11,158 nucleotides of DNA from an uncultured Actinomycetes bacterium. Lineage in GTDB: Bacteria > Actinomycetota > Actinomycetes > S36-B12. Under the pieces are notes generated by a model that was given only the letters and a program-made list of their open reading frames with translations, was not told where the DNA came from and made no database searches. The stretch's first letter is position 1. Each line of letters opens with the position of its first letter. Location of the stretch: contig CAJIYV010000077.1 in assembly GCA_905181745.1 (NCBI GenBank), positions 1 through 11,158 on the forward strand. The letters run 5' to 3'. The translations under genes were made by a program, and so were the position numbers. This document shows positions 1-6,873 of the stretch, in pieces.

Positions 1-99
1 GTGGAACTGGGTGAGACCGAATTGGGTTGGTCGGCGCAGCGAGATCTACACGACATGGTTTCTTCGGCGTGGAGTGCCTGGCAATCCGCACACCGATAG
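1..99 (+). CDS. galE: UDP-glucose 4-epimerase, C-terminal end (partial)
   Basis: The window opens inside a plus-strand reading frame that runs 32 codons to a TAG at 97-99. The visible residues include ELGWSAQRDLHDMV followed by SAWSAWQ. This resembles the C-terminal end of actinobacterial GalE proteins, where a short 'LGW' turn and a 'dM...aW.aW' helix follow the sugar-nucleotide site. GalE interconverts UDP-glucose and UDP-galactose. No Rossmann or YxxxK motif can be checked because the body of the gene lies outside the window, so another extended-SDR epimerase is possible. The stop codon overlaps the putative -10 box of the downstream purS promoter. Confidence 0.65.
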   Translation: MELGETELGWSAQRDLHDMVSSAWSAWQSAHR

Positions 100-102
100 A
101 CT
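97..102 (+). promoter_or_regulatory. Putative -10 box of the purS promoter
   Basis: TAGACT fits the actinobacterial -10 pattern TAnnnT and is identical to the hexamer in front of purF. It overlaps the TAG stop of the upstream galE-like gene. Transcription would start near position 109 and give a leader of about 24 nt that carries the purS ribosome binding site. No good -35 hexamer is visible at the usual distance. Confidence 0.45.
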
Positions 103-122
103 GGCGCTATTCCACCAAAACC

Positions 123-127
123 AGGAG
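123..127 (+). promoter_or_regulatory. Ribosome binding site of purS
   Basis: AGGAG lies 5 nt before the GTG at 133 and settles that start. It is the clearest Shine-Dalgarno sequence in the purine cluster. Confidence 0.75.
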
Positions 128-132
128 AGCTA

Positions 133-378
133 GTGGCCCGCGTCGTTGTAAACGTTGCACTCAAACCTGAAATTCTTGACCCGCAGGGTCGCGCAGTTCA
201 AGGCGCCCTTAGCCGGCTGGGTCTCAGCGGCGTGATTGATGTTCGTCAGGGGAAGCAGTTCATCATCGATATTGATGGTGAACTCGAAGGCGACCGAGCT
301 GACCTTCTGGAAAAACTGGCGGGGGAATTGCTGAGTAATCCAGTAATCGAAGACTTCACTCTCACGGTTGAGAACTAA
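133..378 (+). CDS. purS: Phosphoribosylformylglycinamidine synthase subunit PurS
   Basis: This 81-residue protein has the size of PurS. It shows the family pattern: an N-terminal strand (ARVVVNVALKPEILDPQG), then 'V..AL..LG', and a C-terminal 'LL.NPVIEDFTL' strand. PurS is the small structural subunit that bridges PurQ and PurL in the three-part FGAM synthase. That enzyme converts FGAR, glutamine and ATP to FGAM in step 4 of de novo IMP synthesis. The start is GTG at 133 with a good Shine-Dalgarno sequence 5 nt upstream. It is the first gene of the purSQL unit, and purQ starts 2 nt after its stop. Confidence 0.95.
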   Translation: MARVVVNVALKPEILDPQGRAVQGALSRLGLSGVIDVRQGKQFIIDIDGELEGDRADLLEKLAGELLSNPVIEDFTLTVEN

Positions 379-380
379 TT

Positions 381-1061
381 TTGTCCGCCCGTATTGGTGT
401 TGTAACTTTTCCCGGATCACTCGATGATGTAGATGCTGCCCGAGCAATCCGAATTGCTGGTGGCACTGCGGTTGCGCTGTGGCATGGTGATGCCGACCTG
501 CATGGTGTTGACGCAGTTGTCCTCCCGGGTGGTTTTTCCTACGGTGATTACTTGCGCTGTGGAGCGATTGCAAAGTTTGCCCCCGTCATGTCTTTAGTGA
601 TTGACAAAGCCCAAGTTGGACTCCCAGTCTTGGGGATCTGCAACGGATTCCAAATTCTGTGTGAGAGCCGCCTTCTCCCTGGAGCCTTGACCCGAAACGA
701 TCACCAGCATTTCATTTGCCGTGATCAGAGGCTACGAATTGAAAGTACGGATACCCCGTGGACAAAGGACTTTGCACTTGGTCAAGAGATCGTGATTCCA
801 CTCAAAAATGGTGAAGGCGGTTACGTGGCAAGCGAGGCGGTTCTCGACGAACTTTTTGCCGAGAACCGAGTGATTGCGACTTATCAAGGCGAAAATCCAA
901 ATGGTAGTTACCGCAATATTGCTGGAATCTCGAATAAGGCTGGCAACGTTGTTGGTCTGATGCCGCACCCCGAACATGCGGTTGAAGTGTTAACCGGTCC
1001 AACAACCGATGGAGTCCCCTTCTTCACCAGTGTTCTGAAGTCTCTAGTTGGAGCGCCATGA
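381..1061 (+). CDS. purQ: Phosphoribosylformylglycinamidine synthase subunit PurQ (glutamine amidotransferase)
   Basis: PurQ is 226 residues long, normal for the family. It is a class I glutamine amidotransferase that releases ammonia from glutamine for PurL. The oxyanion and nucleophile region reads VLGICNGFQIL with Cys87, and the remaining triad residues sit in MPHPEH (His196, Glu198). The LPGGFSYGDYLRCG segment near residues 48-61 is typical of PurQ. The start is a TTG at 381, only 2 nt after the purS stop, with a weak GAG about 8 nt upstream. Translation therefore probably depends on coupling to purS. The stop overlaps the purL start as ATGA. Confidence 0.96.
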   Translation: MSARIGVVTFPGSLDDVDAARAIRIAGGTAVALWHGDADLHGVDAVVLPGGFSYGDYLRCGAIAKFAPVMSLVIDKAQVGLPVLGICNGFQILCESRLLPGALTRNDHQHFICRDQRLRIESTDTPWTKDFALGQEIVIPLKNGEGGYVASEAVLDELFAENRVIATYQGENPNGSYRNIAGISNKAGNVVGLMPHPEHAVEVLTGPTTDGVPFFTSVLKSLVGAP

Positions 1062-3385
1062 CCGACTCGGTAAATACCGCCCAAGAAAGTCCTGACACCG
1101 AGCAGCCATGGGCCGACTTGGGTCTTAAGCAAGACGAGTACGAAAGCATCAAGGAAATTTTGGGCCGGCGCCCGACAAGTAGTGAACTCGCTATGTATTC
1201 GGTGATGTGGAGTGAGCATTGCTCTTACAAGTCCAGCAAAGTGCATTTGCGCCAGTTTGGTGATAAGGCACCGAAGACTGACGCGCTGTTGGTGGGAATC
1301 GGTGAGAACGCTGGCGTAGTCGATATTGGTGACGGTTGGGCTGTCACATTTAAAGTGGAAAGTCACAATCACCCCTCCTACGTTGAGCCTTATCAGGGAG
1401 CGGCGACCGGTATTGGTGGCATTGTCCGCGACATTATTTCCATGGGCGCTAGGCCATTGGCGGTCATGGATCCATTGCGCTTCGGTCCAGCAGACGCACC
1501 TGACACCAGGCGGGTACTACCAAGTGTTGTCGCTGGAATAGGTGGATATGGCAACTGTCTCGGCCTTCCCAATATCGGTGGCGAATTGGTTTTTGACGAA
1601 AGCTATGCCGGAAACCCGCTGGTTAATGCGCTTTGTGTGGGTTCTATGAAACATGAAGACATCCATCTTGCCAGTGCCAAAGGCGTGGGAAACCTTGTGG
1701 TTCTTTACGGTGCCCGGACAGGCGGTGACGGCATTGGCGGAGTGTCAGTACTCGCGTCGGAAACATTTGATGCTGACGGTCCTGCCAAGCGTCCGAGTGT
1801 TCAAGTGGGTGATCCCTTTATGGAGAAACTGTTGATCGAAGCCACCCTTGAAGTCTTGCACGCAGGGCTCGTCGAAGGAATCCAAGATCTCGGTGGTGCT
1901 GGTATTTCGTGTGCGACAAGTGAGCTCGCATCAAATGGTGAAGGTGGTATGCAGGTCTACCTTGATCGGGTTCTCTTACGTGACGCGTCTCTCTCCCCAG
2001 AAGAAATTTTGATGAGCGAGTCACAAGAGCGTATGTGCGCGGTTGTTACCCCGGAAAAGATTGATGCCTTCATGCAATTATGTAAAAAGTGGGAGGTCGA
2101 AGCGGTCGTTATTGGTGAAGTAACCGACACCGGGCGCTTGGTGATTGACTGGCACGGGGACACGATCGTCGATGTACCACCACGTTCGGTTGCCCACGAC
2201 GGTCCCGTGTACGAGCGCCCCTATCATCGGCCGAGCTGGCAAGATGCGTTACAGGCTGACACACCGACCGGTGAGCGCCTTCTGCGACCGTCAACACCGG
2301 ATGCGCTGAAACAGACTCTGGTCGACCTGATCTCCTCACCGAATCTTGCGTCAAAGAGTTGGGTGACATCCCAGTACGATCGCTATGTCCTTGGTAACAC
2401 GATTCTTGCCCAGCCGGAGGACGCGGGCATGATCCGAGTTGATGAGGAAAGCGGGCTAGGGGTCGCAATCTCGACTGACTGCAATTCGCGTTTTGCCAAG
2501 CTCGATCCTTATGCTGGGGCGCAGTTGGCGTTGGTGGAGTCCTATCGAAACATCAGTGTCGCTGGCGCGAAACCACTCGCCGTCACTAATTGTCTGAACT
2601 TTGGTTCACCCGAAGACCCGGAAGTGATGTGGCAATTCGCCCAAGCAACAACCGGTCTCGCTGATGCTTGCCTGGAACTTGGGATCCCTGTTACCGGCGG
2701 GAACGTGTCTTTCTACAACCAGACGGGTGAGACTGCCATTTACCCGACCCCTGTTGTTGGTGTTCTCGGAGTGATCAACAACGTTGACCACCGAACACCC
2801 ATGGCGTGGGATGGCGACGGTGACCTCATATACATTTTAGGCGACACAACCGATGAATTTGCAGGAAGCGAGTGGGCACACTTACAAGGACACCTTGGGG
2901 GGTTGCCACCCAAAGTCGATCTGCCAGCGGAAAGGTTGTTGAGTGAAATTATGGTGACCGCTTCCCACGAAGGCATGATTACCGCTGCCCATGACGTCTC
3001 TGACGGTGGAGTGGGGGTCGCGGTGACTGAGATGGCGCTGCGGGCGAATATCGGTGCCCGCTTCTGGATCCCCGAGAATATTGATCCATTTGTTTTCCTT
3101 TTCTCCGAAAGTACTGCGCGCGCAATCGCCGTTATTCCGCGGACTGAGGAATTTCGCTTTACCGAAATGTGTACTGCGCGAGGAATGAGTGCAACTCAGT
3201 TTGGTGTGGTTGATTCCGGTCTTGGCGTTAGTAGCGGTTACCCAGGAGAGCAGGTAATTGTGTGTGATTCGCAGTTCACTCTGACGATTGATCAACTGCG
3301 CGAAGTCAATGAGGCAACACTGCCCGCACTTTTTGGTGGTGAGGAATGCTCAGCCCAAGTGAGCGAGAGTTACTGGGATCAGTAG
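1058..3385 (+). CDS. purL: Phosphoribosylformylglycinamidine synthase subunit PurL
   Basis: This 775-residue protein is the small (Bacillus/Thermotoga-type) PurL, which lacks the fused glutaminase domain and works with PurS and PurQ. The N-terminal MWSEHCSYKSS (about residues 50-60, His54) matches the catalytic-histidine region. VESHNHPS (100-107) and the following GAATGIGGIVRDI are hallmark ATP/Mg motifs. The second half repeats the AIR-synthase fold, with NCLNFG and PVTGGNVSFYNQT. It performs the ATP-dependent amidation of FGAR. The ATG at 1058 overlaps the purQ TGA, and GGAG lies 4 nt before it. The 3' end overlaps the next gene by 40 nt. Confidence 0.97.
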   Translation: MTDSVNTAQESPDTEQPWADLGLKQDEYESIKEILGRRPTSSELAMYSVMWSEHCSYKSSKVHLRQFGDKAPKTDALLVGIGENAGVVDIGDGWAVTFKVESHNHPSYVEPYQGAATGIGGIVRDIISMGARPLAVMDPLRFGPADAPDTRRVLPSVVAGIGGYGNCLGLPNIGGELVFDESYAGNPLVNALCVGSMKHEDIHLASAKGVGNLVVLYGARTGGDGIGGVSVLASETFDADGPAKRPSVQVGDPFMEKLLIEATLEVLHAGLVEGIQDLGGAGISCATSELASNGEGGMQVYLDRVLLRDASLSPEEILMSESQERMCAVVTPEKIDAFMQLCKKWEVEAVVIGEVTDTGRLVIDWHGDTIVDVPPRSVAHDGPVYERPYHRPSWQDALQADTPTGERLLRPSTPDALKQTLVDLISSPNLASKSWVTSQYDRYVLGNTILAQPEDAGMIRVDEESGLGVAISTDCNSRFAKLDPYAGAQLALVESYRNISVAGAKPLAVTNCLNFGSPEDPEVMWQFAQATTGLADACLELGIPVTGGNVSFYNQTGETAIYPTPVVGVLGVINNVDHRTPMAWDGDGDLIYILGDTTDEFAGSEWAHLQGHLGGLPPKVDLPAERLLSEIMVTASHEGMITAAHDVSDGGVGVAVTEMALRANIGARFWIPENIDPFVFLFSESTARAIAVIPRTEEFRFTEMCTARGMSATQFGVVDSGLGVSSGYPGEQVIVCDSQFTLTIDQLREVNEATLPALFGGEECSAQVSESYWDQ

Positions 3386-3693
3386 CGAATCAATGTGACT
3401 ACGTGGACAAAGAGCAAACCCGCGCGGCGGTTAAAGCGATCCTGCGTGAGCTCACCGAGATCGCACCGGGCCGTAGCGTTGAGTTGCGCATCCCGCCATT
3501 TGCTGCCACTCAGATAGTTAAAGGCCACACCCATCGCAGGGGAACCCCGGCTGCCGTAGTTGAACTCAATGCAGTGACCTTGTGCCAACTGGCAATCGGT
3601 CATAGCACTTGGGCGGTGCTGGTCGACCAAGGATTGATCTTGGCAAGTGGTGAACGCTCAGATCTGAGCTTGTTGTTCCCTTTGCCAATCTGA
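3346..3693 (+). CDS. Sterol carrier family (SCP2-like) protein of the pur cluster
   Basis: The 115-residue product carries the motif block IAPGRSVELRIPPFAATQIV, then HRRGTPAAVVE and a C-terminal 'SGERSDLS.LFPL'. This matches, from memory, the small actinobacterial 'sterol carrier family protein' usually encoded between purL and purF (Rv0807-like). Its biochemical role is not established, and membership of the SCP2 fold does not prove lipid binding here. The ATG at 3346 overlaps purL by 40 nt but has GAGG only 1 nt upstream, too close for a normal ribosome binding site. GTG at 3403 would give 96 residues, clear the overlap and still keep the conserved block. Family identity is fairly secure; the start is not. 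Confidence 0.82.
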   Translation: MLSPSERELLGSVANQCDYVDKEQTRAAVKAILRELTEIAPGRSVELRIPPFAATQIVKGHTHRRGTPAAVVELNAVTLCQLAIGHSTWAVLVDQGLILASGERSDLSLLFPLPI

Positions 3694-3722
3694 GACCTGA
3701 TACAACGTTGCTATCAGTCAGA
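3689..3722 (+). terminator. Hairpin after the purSQL-SCP unit, possible terminator
   Basis: Arms CTGATA (3697-3702) and TATCAG (3712-3717) flank the palindrome CAACGTTG plus one unpaired C. Outside them TCTGA (3689-3693, including the TGA stop) pairs with TCAGA (3718-3722), leaving a 3-nt bulge. This gives 11 outer base pairs immediately at the gene end. No T-run follows, so it would be a non-canonical terminator or an mRNA 3'-end stabiliser. Confidence 0.4.
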
Positions 3723-3784
3723 AAGCCATTAGTGGGGGCCTTCCAGAAGGGATCACGGTACTGGCGGTAGCTCATCGATTAGAT

Positions 3785-3811
3785 GTGTATCGAGATAGGT
3801 GTACGAGATAG
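3785..3811 (+). repeat. Adjacent tandem repeat upstream of purF
   Basis: Two copies of nearly the same word abut: GTGTATCGAGATAG (3785-3798) and GTGTACGAGATAG (3799-3811), differing by one inserted T. They lie about 80-105 nt before the purF start, inside the 195-nt gap between the sterol-carrier-type gene and purF. They could be a regulator binding site, but nothing in the sequence identifies the protein. Confidence 0.5.
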
Positions 3812-3876
3812 ATTTAATGGCCCACACAGAGCTCGATCGCTGCGGACCATGCCGGCCACAGTACGCCTGATGTGCG

Positions 3877-3882
3877 TAGACT
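3877..3882 (+). promoter_or_regulatory. Putative -10 box of purF, leaderless geometry
   Basis: TAGACT is followed by exactly 6 nt and then the GTG start at 3889. Transcription is expected about 7 nt after the hexamer, so the start codon would lie at the 5' end of the mRNA. No Shine-Dalgarno sequence is present. The same 6-nt spacing recurs at two other genes in this window. Confidence 0.6.
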
Positions 3883-3888
3883 GAGGTT

Positions 3889-5427
3889 GTGTCTCGCGGT
3901 GACGGTCTTCTCAACCACAACCTCCTCTCTGAGGACATCGGACCCCAAGACGCTTGTGGTGTTTTTGGTGTCTGGGCCCCTGGTGAAGAAGTGTCAAAGC
4001 TGACCTACTTTGGGCTTTACGCTTTGCAACACCGTGGTCAGGAGTCAGCTGGCATGGCGGTAAGTGACGGTTCCAGAATCGTGGTCTTCAAAGACATGGG
4101 CTTGGTATCTCAAGTATTCAATGAAGGTGTACTTGAATCCCTGCAGGGATTCCTTGCAATTGGTCATGCTCGATACTCGACAACGGGTGCGAGCATCTGG
4201 GAGAACGCCCAACCCACTTTTCGAACCACCGCGACCGGCCACCTTGCGTTAGGTCACAATGGCAATCTGACCAATACCCACGAACTTCGCACGCGAATCG
4301 CGGAACTGCAAAGCGGCTCGGGGGAGTTACCCTTCAATACAGTTGTTGCCGCAACCACTGATACGGAAATTTTGACGGCTCTACTCGCGGCGCATCCGGA
4401 CCTGTCACTCGAAGAATCAGCAATCGCCGAGCTCCCATTAGTACGGGGAGCTTTTTCTTTGGTGTTTATGGACGACACCACGCTTTACGCAGCGCGTGAC
4501 CCACAAGGAATTAGGCCACTGGTGCTCGGTCGCCTTGAATCCGGCTGGGTAGTTGCCAGCGAGTCAGCGGCACTAGACATCGTCGGGGCTTCGGTTATCC
4601 GCGAAGTAGAACCCGGCGAATTGATTGCCATCGATGCTCAAGGGATGCGGGCTCACCGATTTGCGCCAGCCGCGCCCAAGGGTTGCCTATTCGAATACGT
4701 CTACTTGGCACGACCCGATACGACCATCGCAGGAAGATCAGTGCAGGCAACGCGTGTTGACACGGGCCGTCGGTTGGCCAACTCGAGTCCGGTTGAGGCG
4801 GACCTTGTTATTCCGGTTCCCGAGTCCGGGCGTTATGCAGCAATTGGTTATGCCCAAGAATCCGGCATCCCTTTTGCGGAGGGGCTTGTCAAAAACTCCT
4901 ATGTGGGGCGCACCTTCATTCAACCCTCTCAAACGATTCGTCAACTGGGTATTCGACTTAAATTGAATCCCCTCAAAGAAGTGATTGCTGGGCAGAGACT
5001 GGTGGTTGTCGACGACTCGATTGTTCGCGGCAACACGCAGCGCGCATTGGTGCGGATGCTGCGTGAAGCCGGGGCGCTTGAAGTGCATGTGCGAATTTCT
5101 AGCCCTCCGGTGAAGTGGCCATGTTTTTATGGAATTGACTTTGCAACCCGAGCCGAATTAATTGCTAACGGGCTCAGCGTGGACGAAATTTGTGCATCCA
5201 TCGGAGCTGACTCGCTCGCATACGTTGGGCTCGATGTACTTGTAGAGGCAACTCAGATACCCAAAAATGACCTGTGTAGGGCGTGTTTTGACGGGGTTTA
5301 CCCGGTGAAACTATCGGAAGAACACCGCGTGCACTTAGAAGTATTTGAAGGGATTGAGCGTCGAGTTTCCACATCAGAAAACCTGCACGTTGATCCACTG
5401 GCCCTTGATGCTTTGAAGCTCCCATGA
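3889..5427 (+). CDS. purF: Amidophosphoribosyltransferase PurF
   Basis: PurF is 512 residues long and commits PRPP to purine synthesis by making phosphoribosylamine from PRPP and glutamine (step 1). DACGVFG places the class II amidotransferase nucleophile at Cys23, so a 22-residue propeptide must be removed, as in the Bacillus-type enzyme. LQHRGQESAGMA follows. The PRPP loop is VVVDDSIVRG (about 372-381). Four cysteines fit the iron-sulfur-cluster ligands of this subtype: Cys266 (KGCLFEYVY), Cys412 (KWPCFYG), and Cys463 and Cys466 (LCRAC). The cluster hints at oxygen-sensitive stability. The GTG start is supported by the -10 box 6 nt upstream. Its TGA overlaps the purM ATG. Confidence 0.97.
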   Translation: MSRGDGLLNHNLLSEDIGPQDACGVFGVWAPGEEVSKLTYFGLYALQHRGQESAGMAVSDGSRIVVFKDMGLVSQVFNEGVLESLQGFLAIGHARYSTTGASIWENAQPTFRTTATGHLALGHNGNLTNTHELRTRIAELQSGSGELPFNTVVAATTDTEILTALLAAHPDLSLEESAIAELPLVRGAFSLVFMDDTTLYAARDPQGIRPLVLGRLESGWVVASESAALDIVGASVIREVEPGELIAIDAQGMRAHRFAPAAPKGCLFEYVYLARPDTTIAGRSVQATRVDTGRRLANSSPVEADLVIPVPESGRYAAIGYAQESGIPFAEGLVKNSYVGRTFIQPSQTIRQLGIRLKLNPLKEVIAGQRLVVVDDSIVRGNTQRALVRMLREAGALEVHVRISSPPVKWPCFYGIDFATRAELIANGLSVDEICASIGADSLAYVGLDVLVEATQIPKNDLCRACFDGVYPVKLSEEHRVHLEVFEGIERRVSTSENLHVDPLALDALKLP

Positions 5428-6521
5428 CGCAACAGCGTGCGACCTACGCGCAAGCAGGTGTTGACGTGGAGTCCGGTGAACGAGCCGTTGAATTAATGCG
5501 CGCATCTATTGTGGCAAGTTCTCGACCAGAAGTGGTCGGTGACTTTGGTGGGTTTGCCGGACTGTTTGATATCTCGGCCGCGAAGTCAATGCGCAAGCCG
5601 TTACTTGCGACATCCACTGATGGGGTAGGAACAAAAATTGCAGTTGCGCGCGCACTTGATATTCACCACACGGTTGGGTTGGATCTAGTAGCCATGGTGG
5701 TTGACGACCTCGTGGTGTGTGGCGCGGAACCACTTTTTATGACCGACTACATCGCGGTTGGTTCCGTGAACCCAGACCGAATTGCAAGTATTGTTTCTGG
5801 GATAGCCCGCGGCTGTGAACGTGCGGGTTGCTCCCTTGTCGGTGGGGAGACAGCCGAACACCCGGGGCTGATGGCCCCCGATGAATACGATATTGCTGGG
5901 GCTGGAACCGGAATTGTTGACTCGGACAATGTATTGGGACCAGACCGGGTAAATGCGGGAGATATTGTTATTGCGATGAAGTCTTCAGGGCTTCATTCAA
6001 ATGGGTATTCGCTCGCTCGCCACGTGCTGGTGGGTGACGGAAAATTGGGCCTCGATGCGCATGTTGACGCACTCGGTAGAACTGTCGGTGAAGAACTGTT
6101 GGAACCGACGTACATCTATGCATTAGATGCGCTGGCGCTTATCTCGGGATCGCGGGTGAATGCATTCAGTCATGTAACTGGTGGGGGCATCGCTGCCAAC
6201 CTAGCCCGAGTACTTCCGGAAACCCTTGCCGCTGATGTCCGTCGGAACACCTGGGCGCCCGCAGAAATTTTTAATGTGATCTGCAGTGAAGGCAATGTGC
6301 CACAACTTGAGGCTGAGAAGACATTTAATATGGGAATTGGCATGCTTGCGGTTGTTGGAAAAGACAGTGTTGACGCAGCCCTCGAGATTTTGGGACAACG
6401 CCGAGTTGACGCGTGGGTGTGTGGCTCGGTTCGGGATCGAACTGCAGGTGAAAGAGGTGACTATCCCGCGAAGGGTGGTATTGGGGGAGCGGTAAATCTT
6501 GTGGGCACGTACGAAAACTAG
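5424..6521 (+). CDS. purM: Phosphoribosylformylglycinamidine cyclo-ligase (AIR synthetase) PurM
   Basis: This 365-residue protein closes FGAM to AIR with ATP (step 5), acting directly after PurSQL. The family signatures are STDGVGTK (64-71), DLVAMVVDDLVVCGAEPL (about 87-104) and GGETAEHPG (140-148), followed by SSGLHSNGYSL and VTGGG further on. It belongs to the same fold superfamily as PurL. ATG at 5424 overlaps the purF TGA (ATGA), indicating translational coupling in a purF-purM unit. The gene ends 9 nt before the convergent DUF3073 gene, with no visible terminator between them. Confidence 0.97.
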   Translation: MTQQRATYAQAGVDVESGERAVELMRASIVASSRPEVVGDFGGFAGLFDISAAKSMRKPLLATSTDGVGTKIAVARALDIHHTVGLDLVAMVVDDLVVCGAEPLFMTDYIAVGSVNPDRIASIVSGIARGCERAGCSLVGGETAEHPGLMAPDEYDIAGAGTGIVDSDNVLGPDRVNAGDIVIAMKSSGLHSNGYSLARHVLVGDGKLGLDAHVDALGRTVGEELLEPTYIYALDALALISGSRVNAFSHVTGGGIAANLARVLPETLAADVRRNTWAPAEIFNVICSEGNVPQLEAEKTFNMGIGMLAVVGKDSVDAALEILGQRRVDAWVCGSVRDRTAGERGDYPAKGGIGGAVNLVGTYEN

Positions 6522-6530
6522 GCAGGTAAA

Positions 6531-6746
6531 TTAACTGGCGGTTTCGCCTTCGCCTTCTTCGTAGTATTTTGCATAAGGATCAGGCTCAGGGTCACGAGCC
6601 TCTTCTTCAGTTACTTTTTCGACGGGCACCGGGGCAGGCTGACCGGTGAGTTCGGCTTGCAATTGATCAAAATCGGTTTGAGGCCCGCCGTATTTGAGTT
6701 CGCGAGCAACTTTTGTTTGTTTAGCTTTCGCTCGGCCGCGTCCCAT
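6531..6746 (-). CDS. DUF3073 family small protein
   Basis: The 71-residue product begins MGRGRAKAKQTKVARELKY, the diagnostic N-terminus of DUF3073, a family restricted to Actinobacteria as far as I know and typically found next to purM. The first 20 residues are strongly basic. A 'TDFDQLQAEL' helix follows, and the tail is acidic (PDPYAKYYEEGEGE). The polarised charge suggests contact with nucleic acid or with a basic partner, but no function is known. The ATG is preceded by a strong purine-rich ribosome binding site with 7-nt spacing. Confidence 0.92.
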   Translation of the reverse strand: MGRGRAKAKQTKVARELKYGGPQTDFDQLQAELTGQPAPVPVEKVTEEEARDPEPDPYAKYYEEGEGETAS

Positions 6747-6753
6747 GACTCAA

Positions 6754-6760
6754 CCCCCTC
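6754..6760 (-). promoter_or_regulatory. Ribosome binding site of the DUF3073 gene
   Basis: On the minus strand GAGGGGG (within GGAAGAGGGGG) lies 7 nt before the ATG at 6746. This gene is leadered, unlike the neighbouring dehydrogenase gene. Confidence 0.65.
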
Positions 6761-6873
6761 TTCCAGTAAATACCGGTAGCTAGTGGACGAATAGTCTCTA
6801 TGGGAGCAATCTTGCCCTCCACGATCAGAATACTACCCGCCACCCTGTACGTCGGCAGAAAGTGTCAAGGCGA

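Noticed and set aside
130..573. 147-codon minus-strand frame across purS and purQ
   Set aside because: Shadow frame rich in His and Gln; purS and purQ on the other strand are certain from conserved motifs.
3739..3750. CCTTC-CA-GAAGG mini-hairpin before purF
   Set aside because: Five base pairs with a 2-nt loop and no T-run; too weak for a terminator.
6771..6778. TACCGGTA palindrome upstream of DUF3073
   Set aside because: An 8-bp palindrome alone is expected by chance often enough in a window of this size, and nothing else supports an operator here.
6863..6868. Perfect TTGACA on the minus strand just after the dehydrogenase stop, as a -35 for DUF3073
   Set aside because: No TAnnnT box lies 16-19 nt downstream; the nearest good one, TAGTAT (6830-6835), is 27 nt away.
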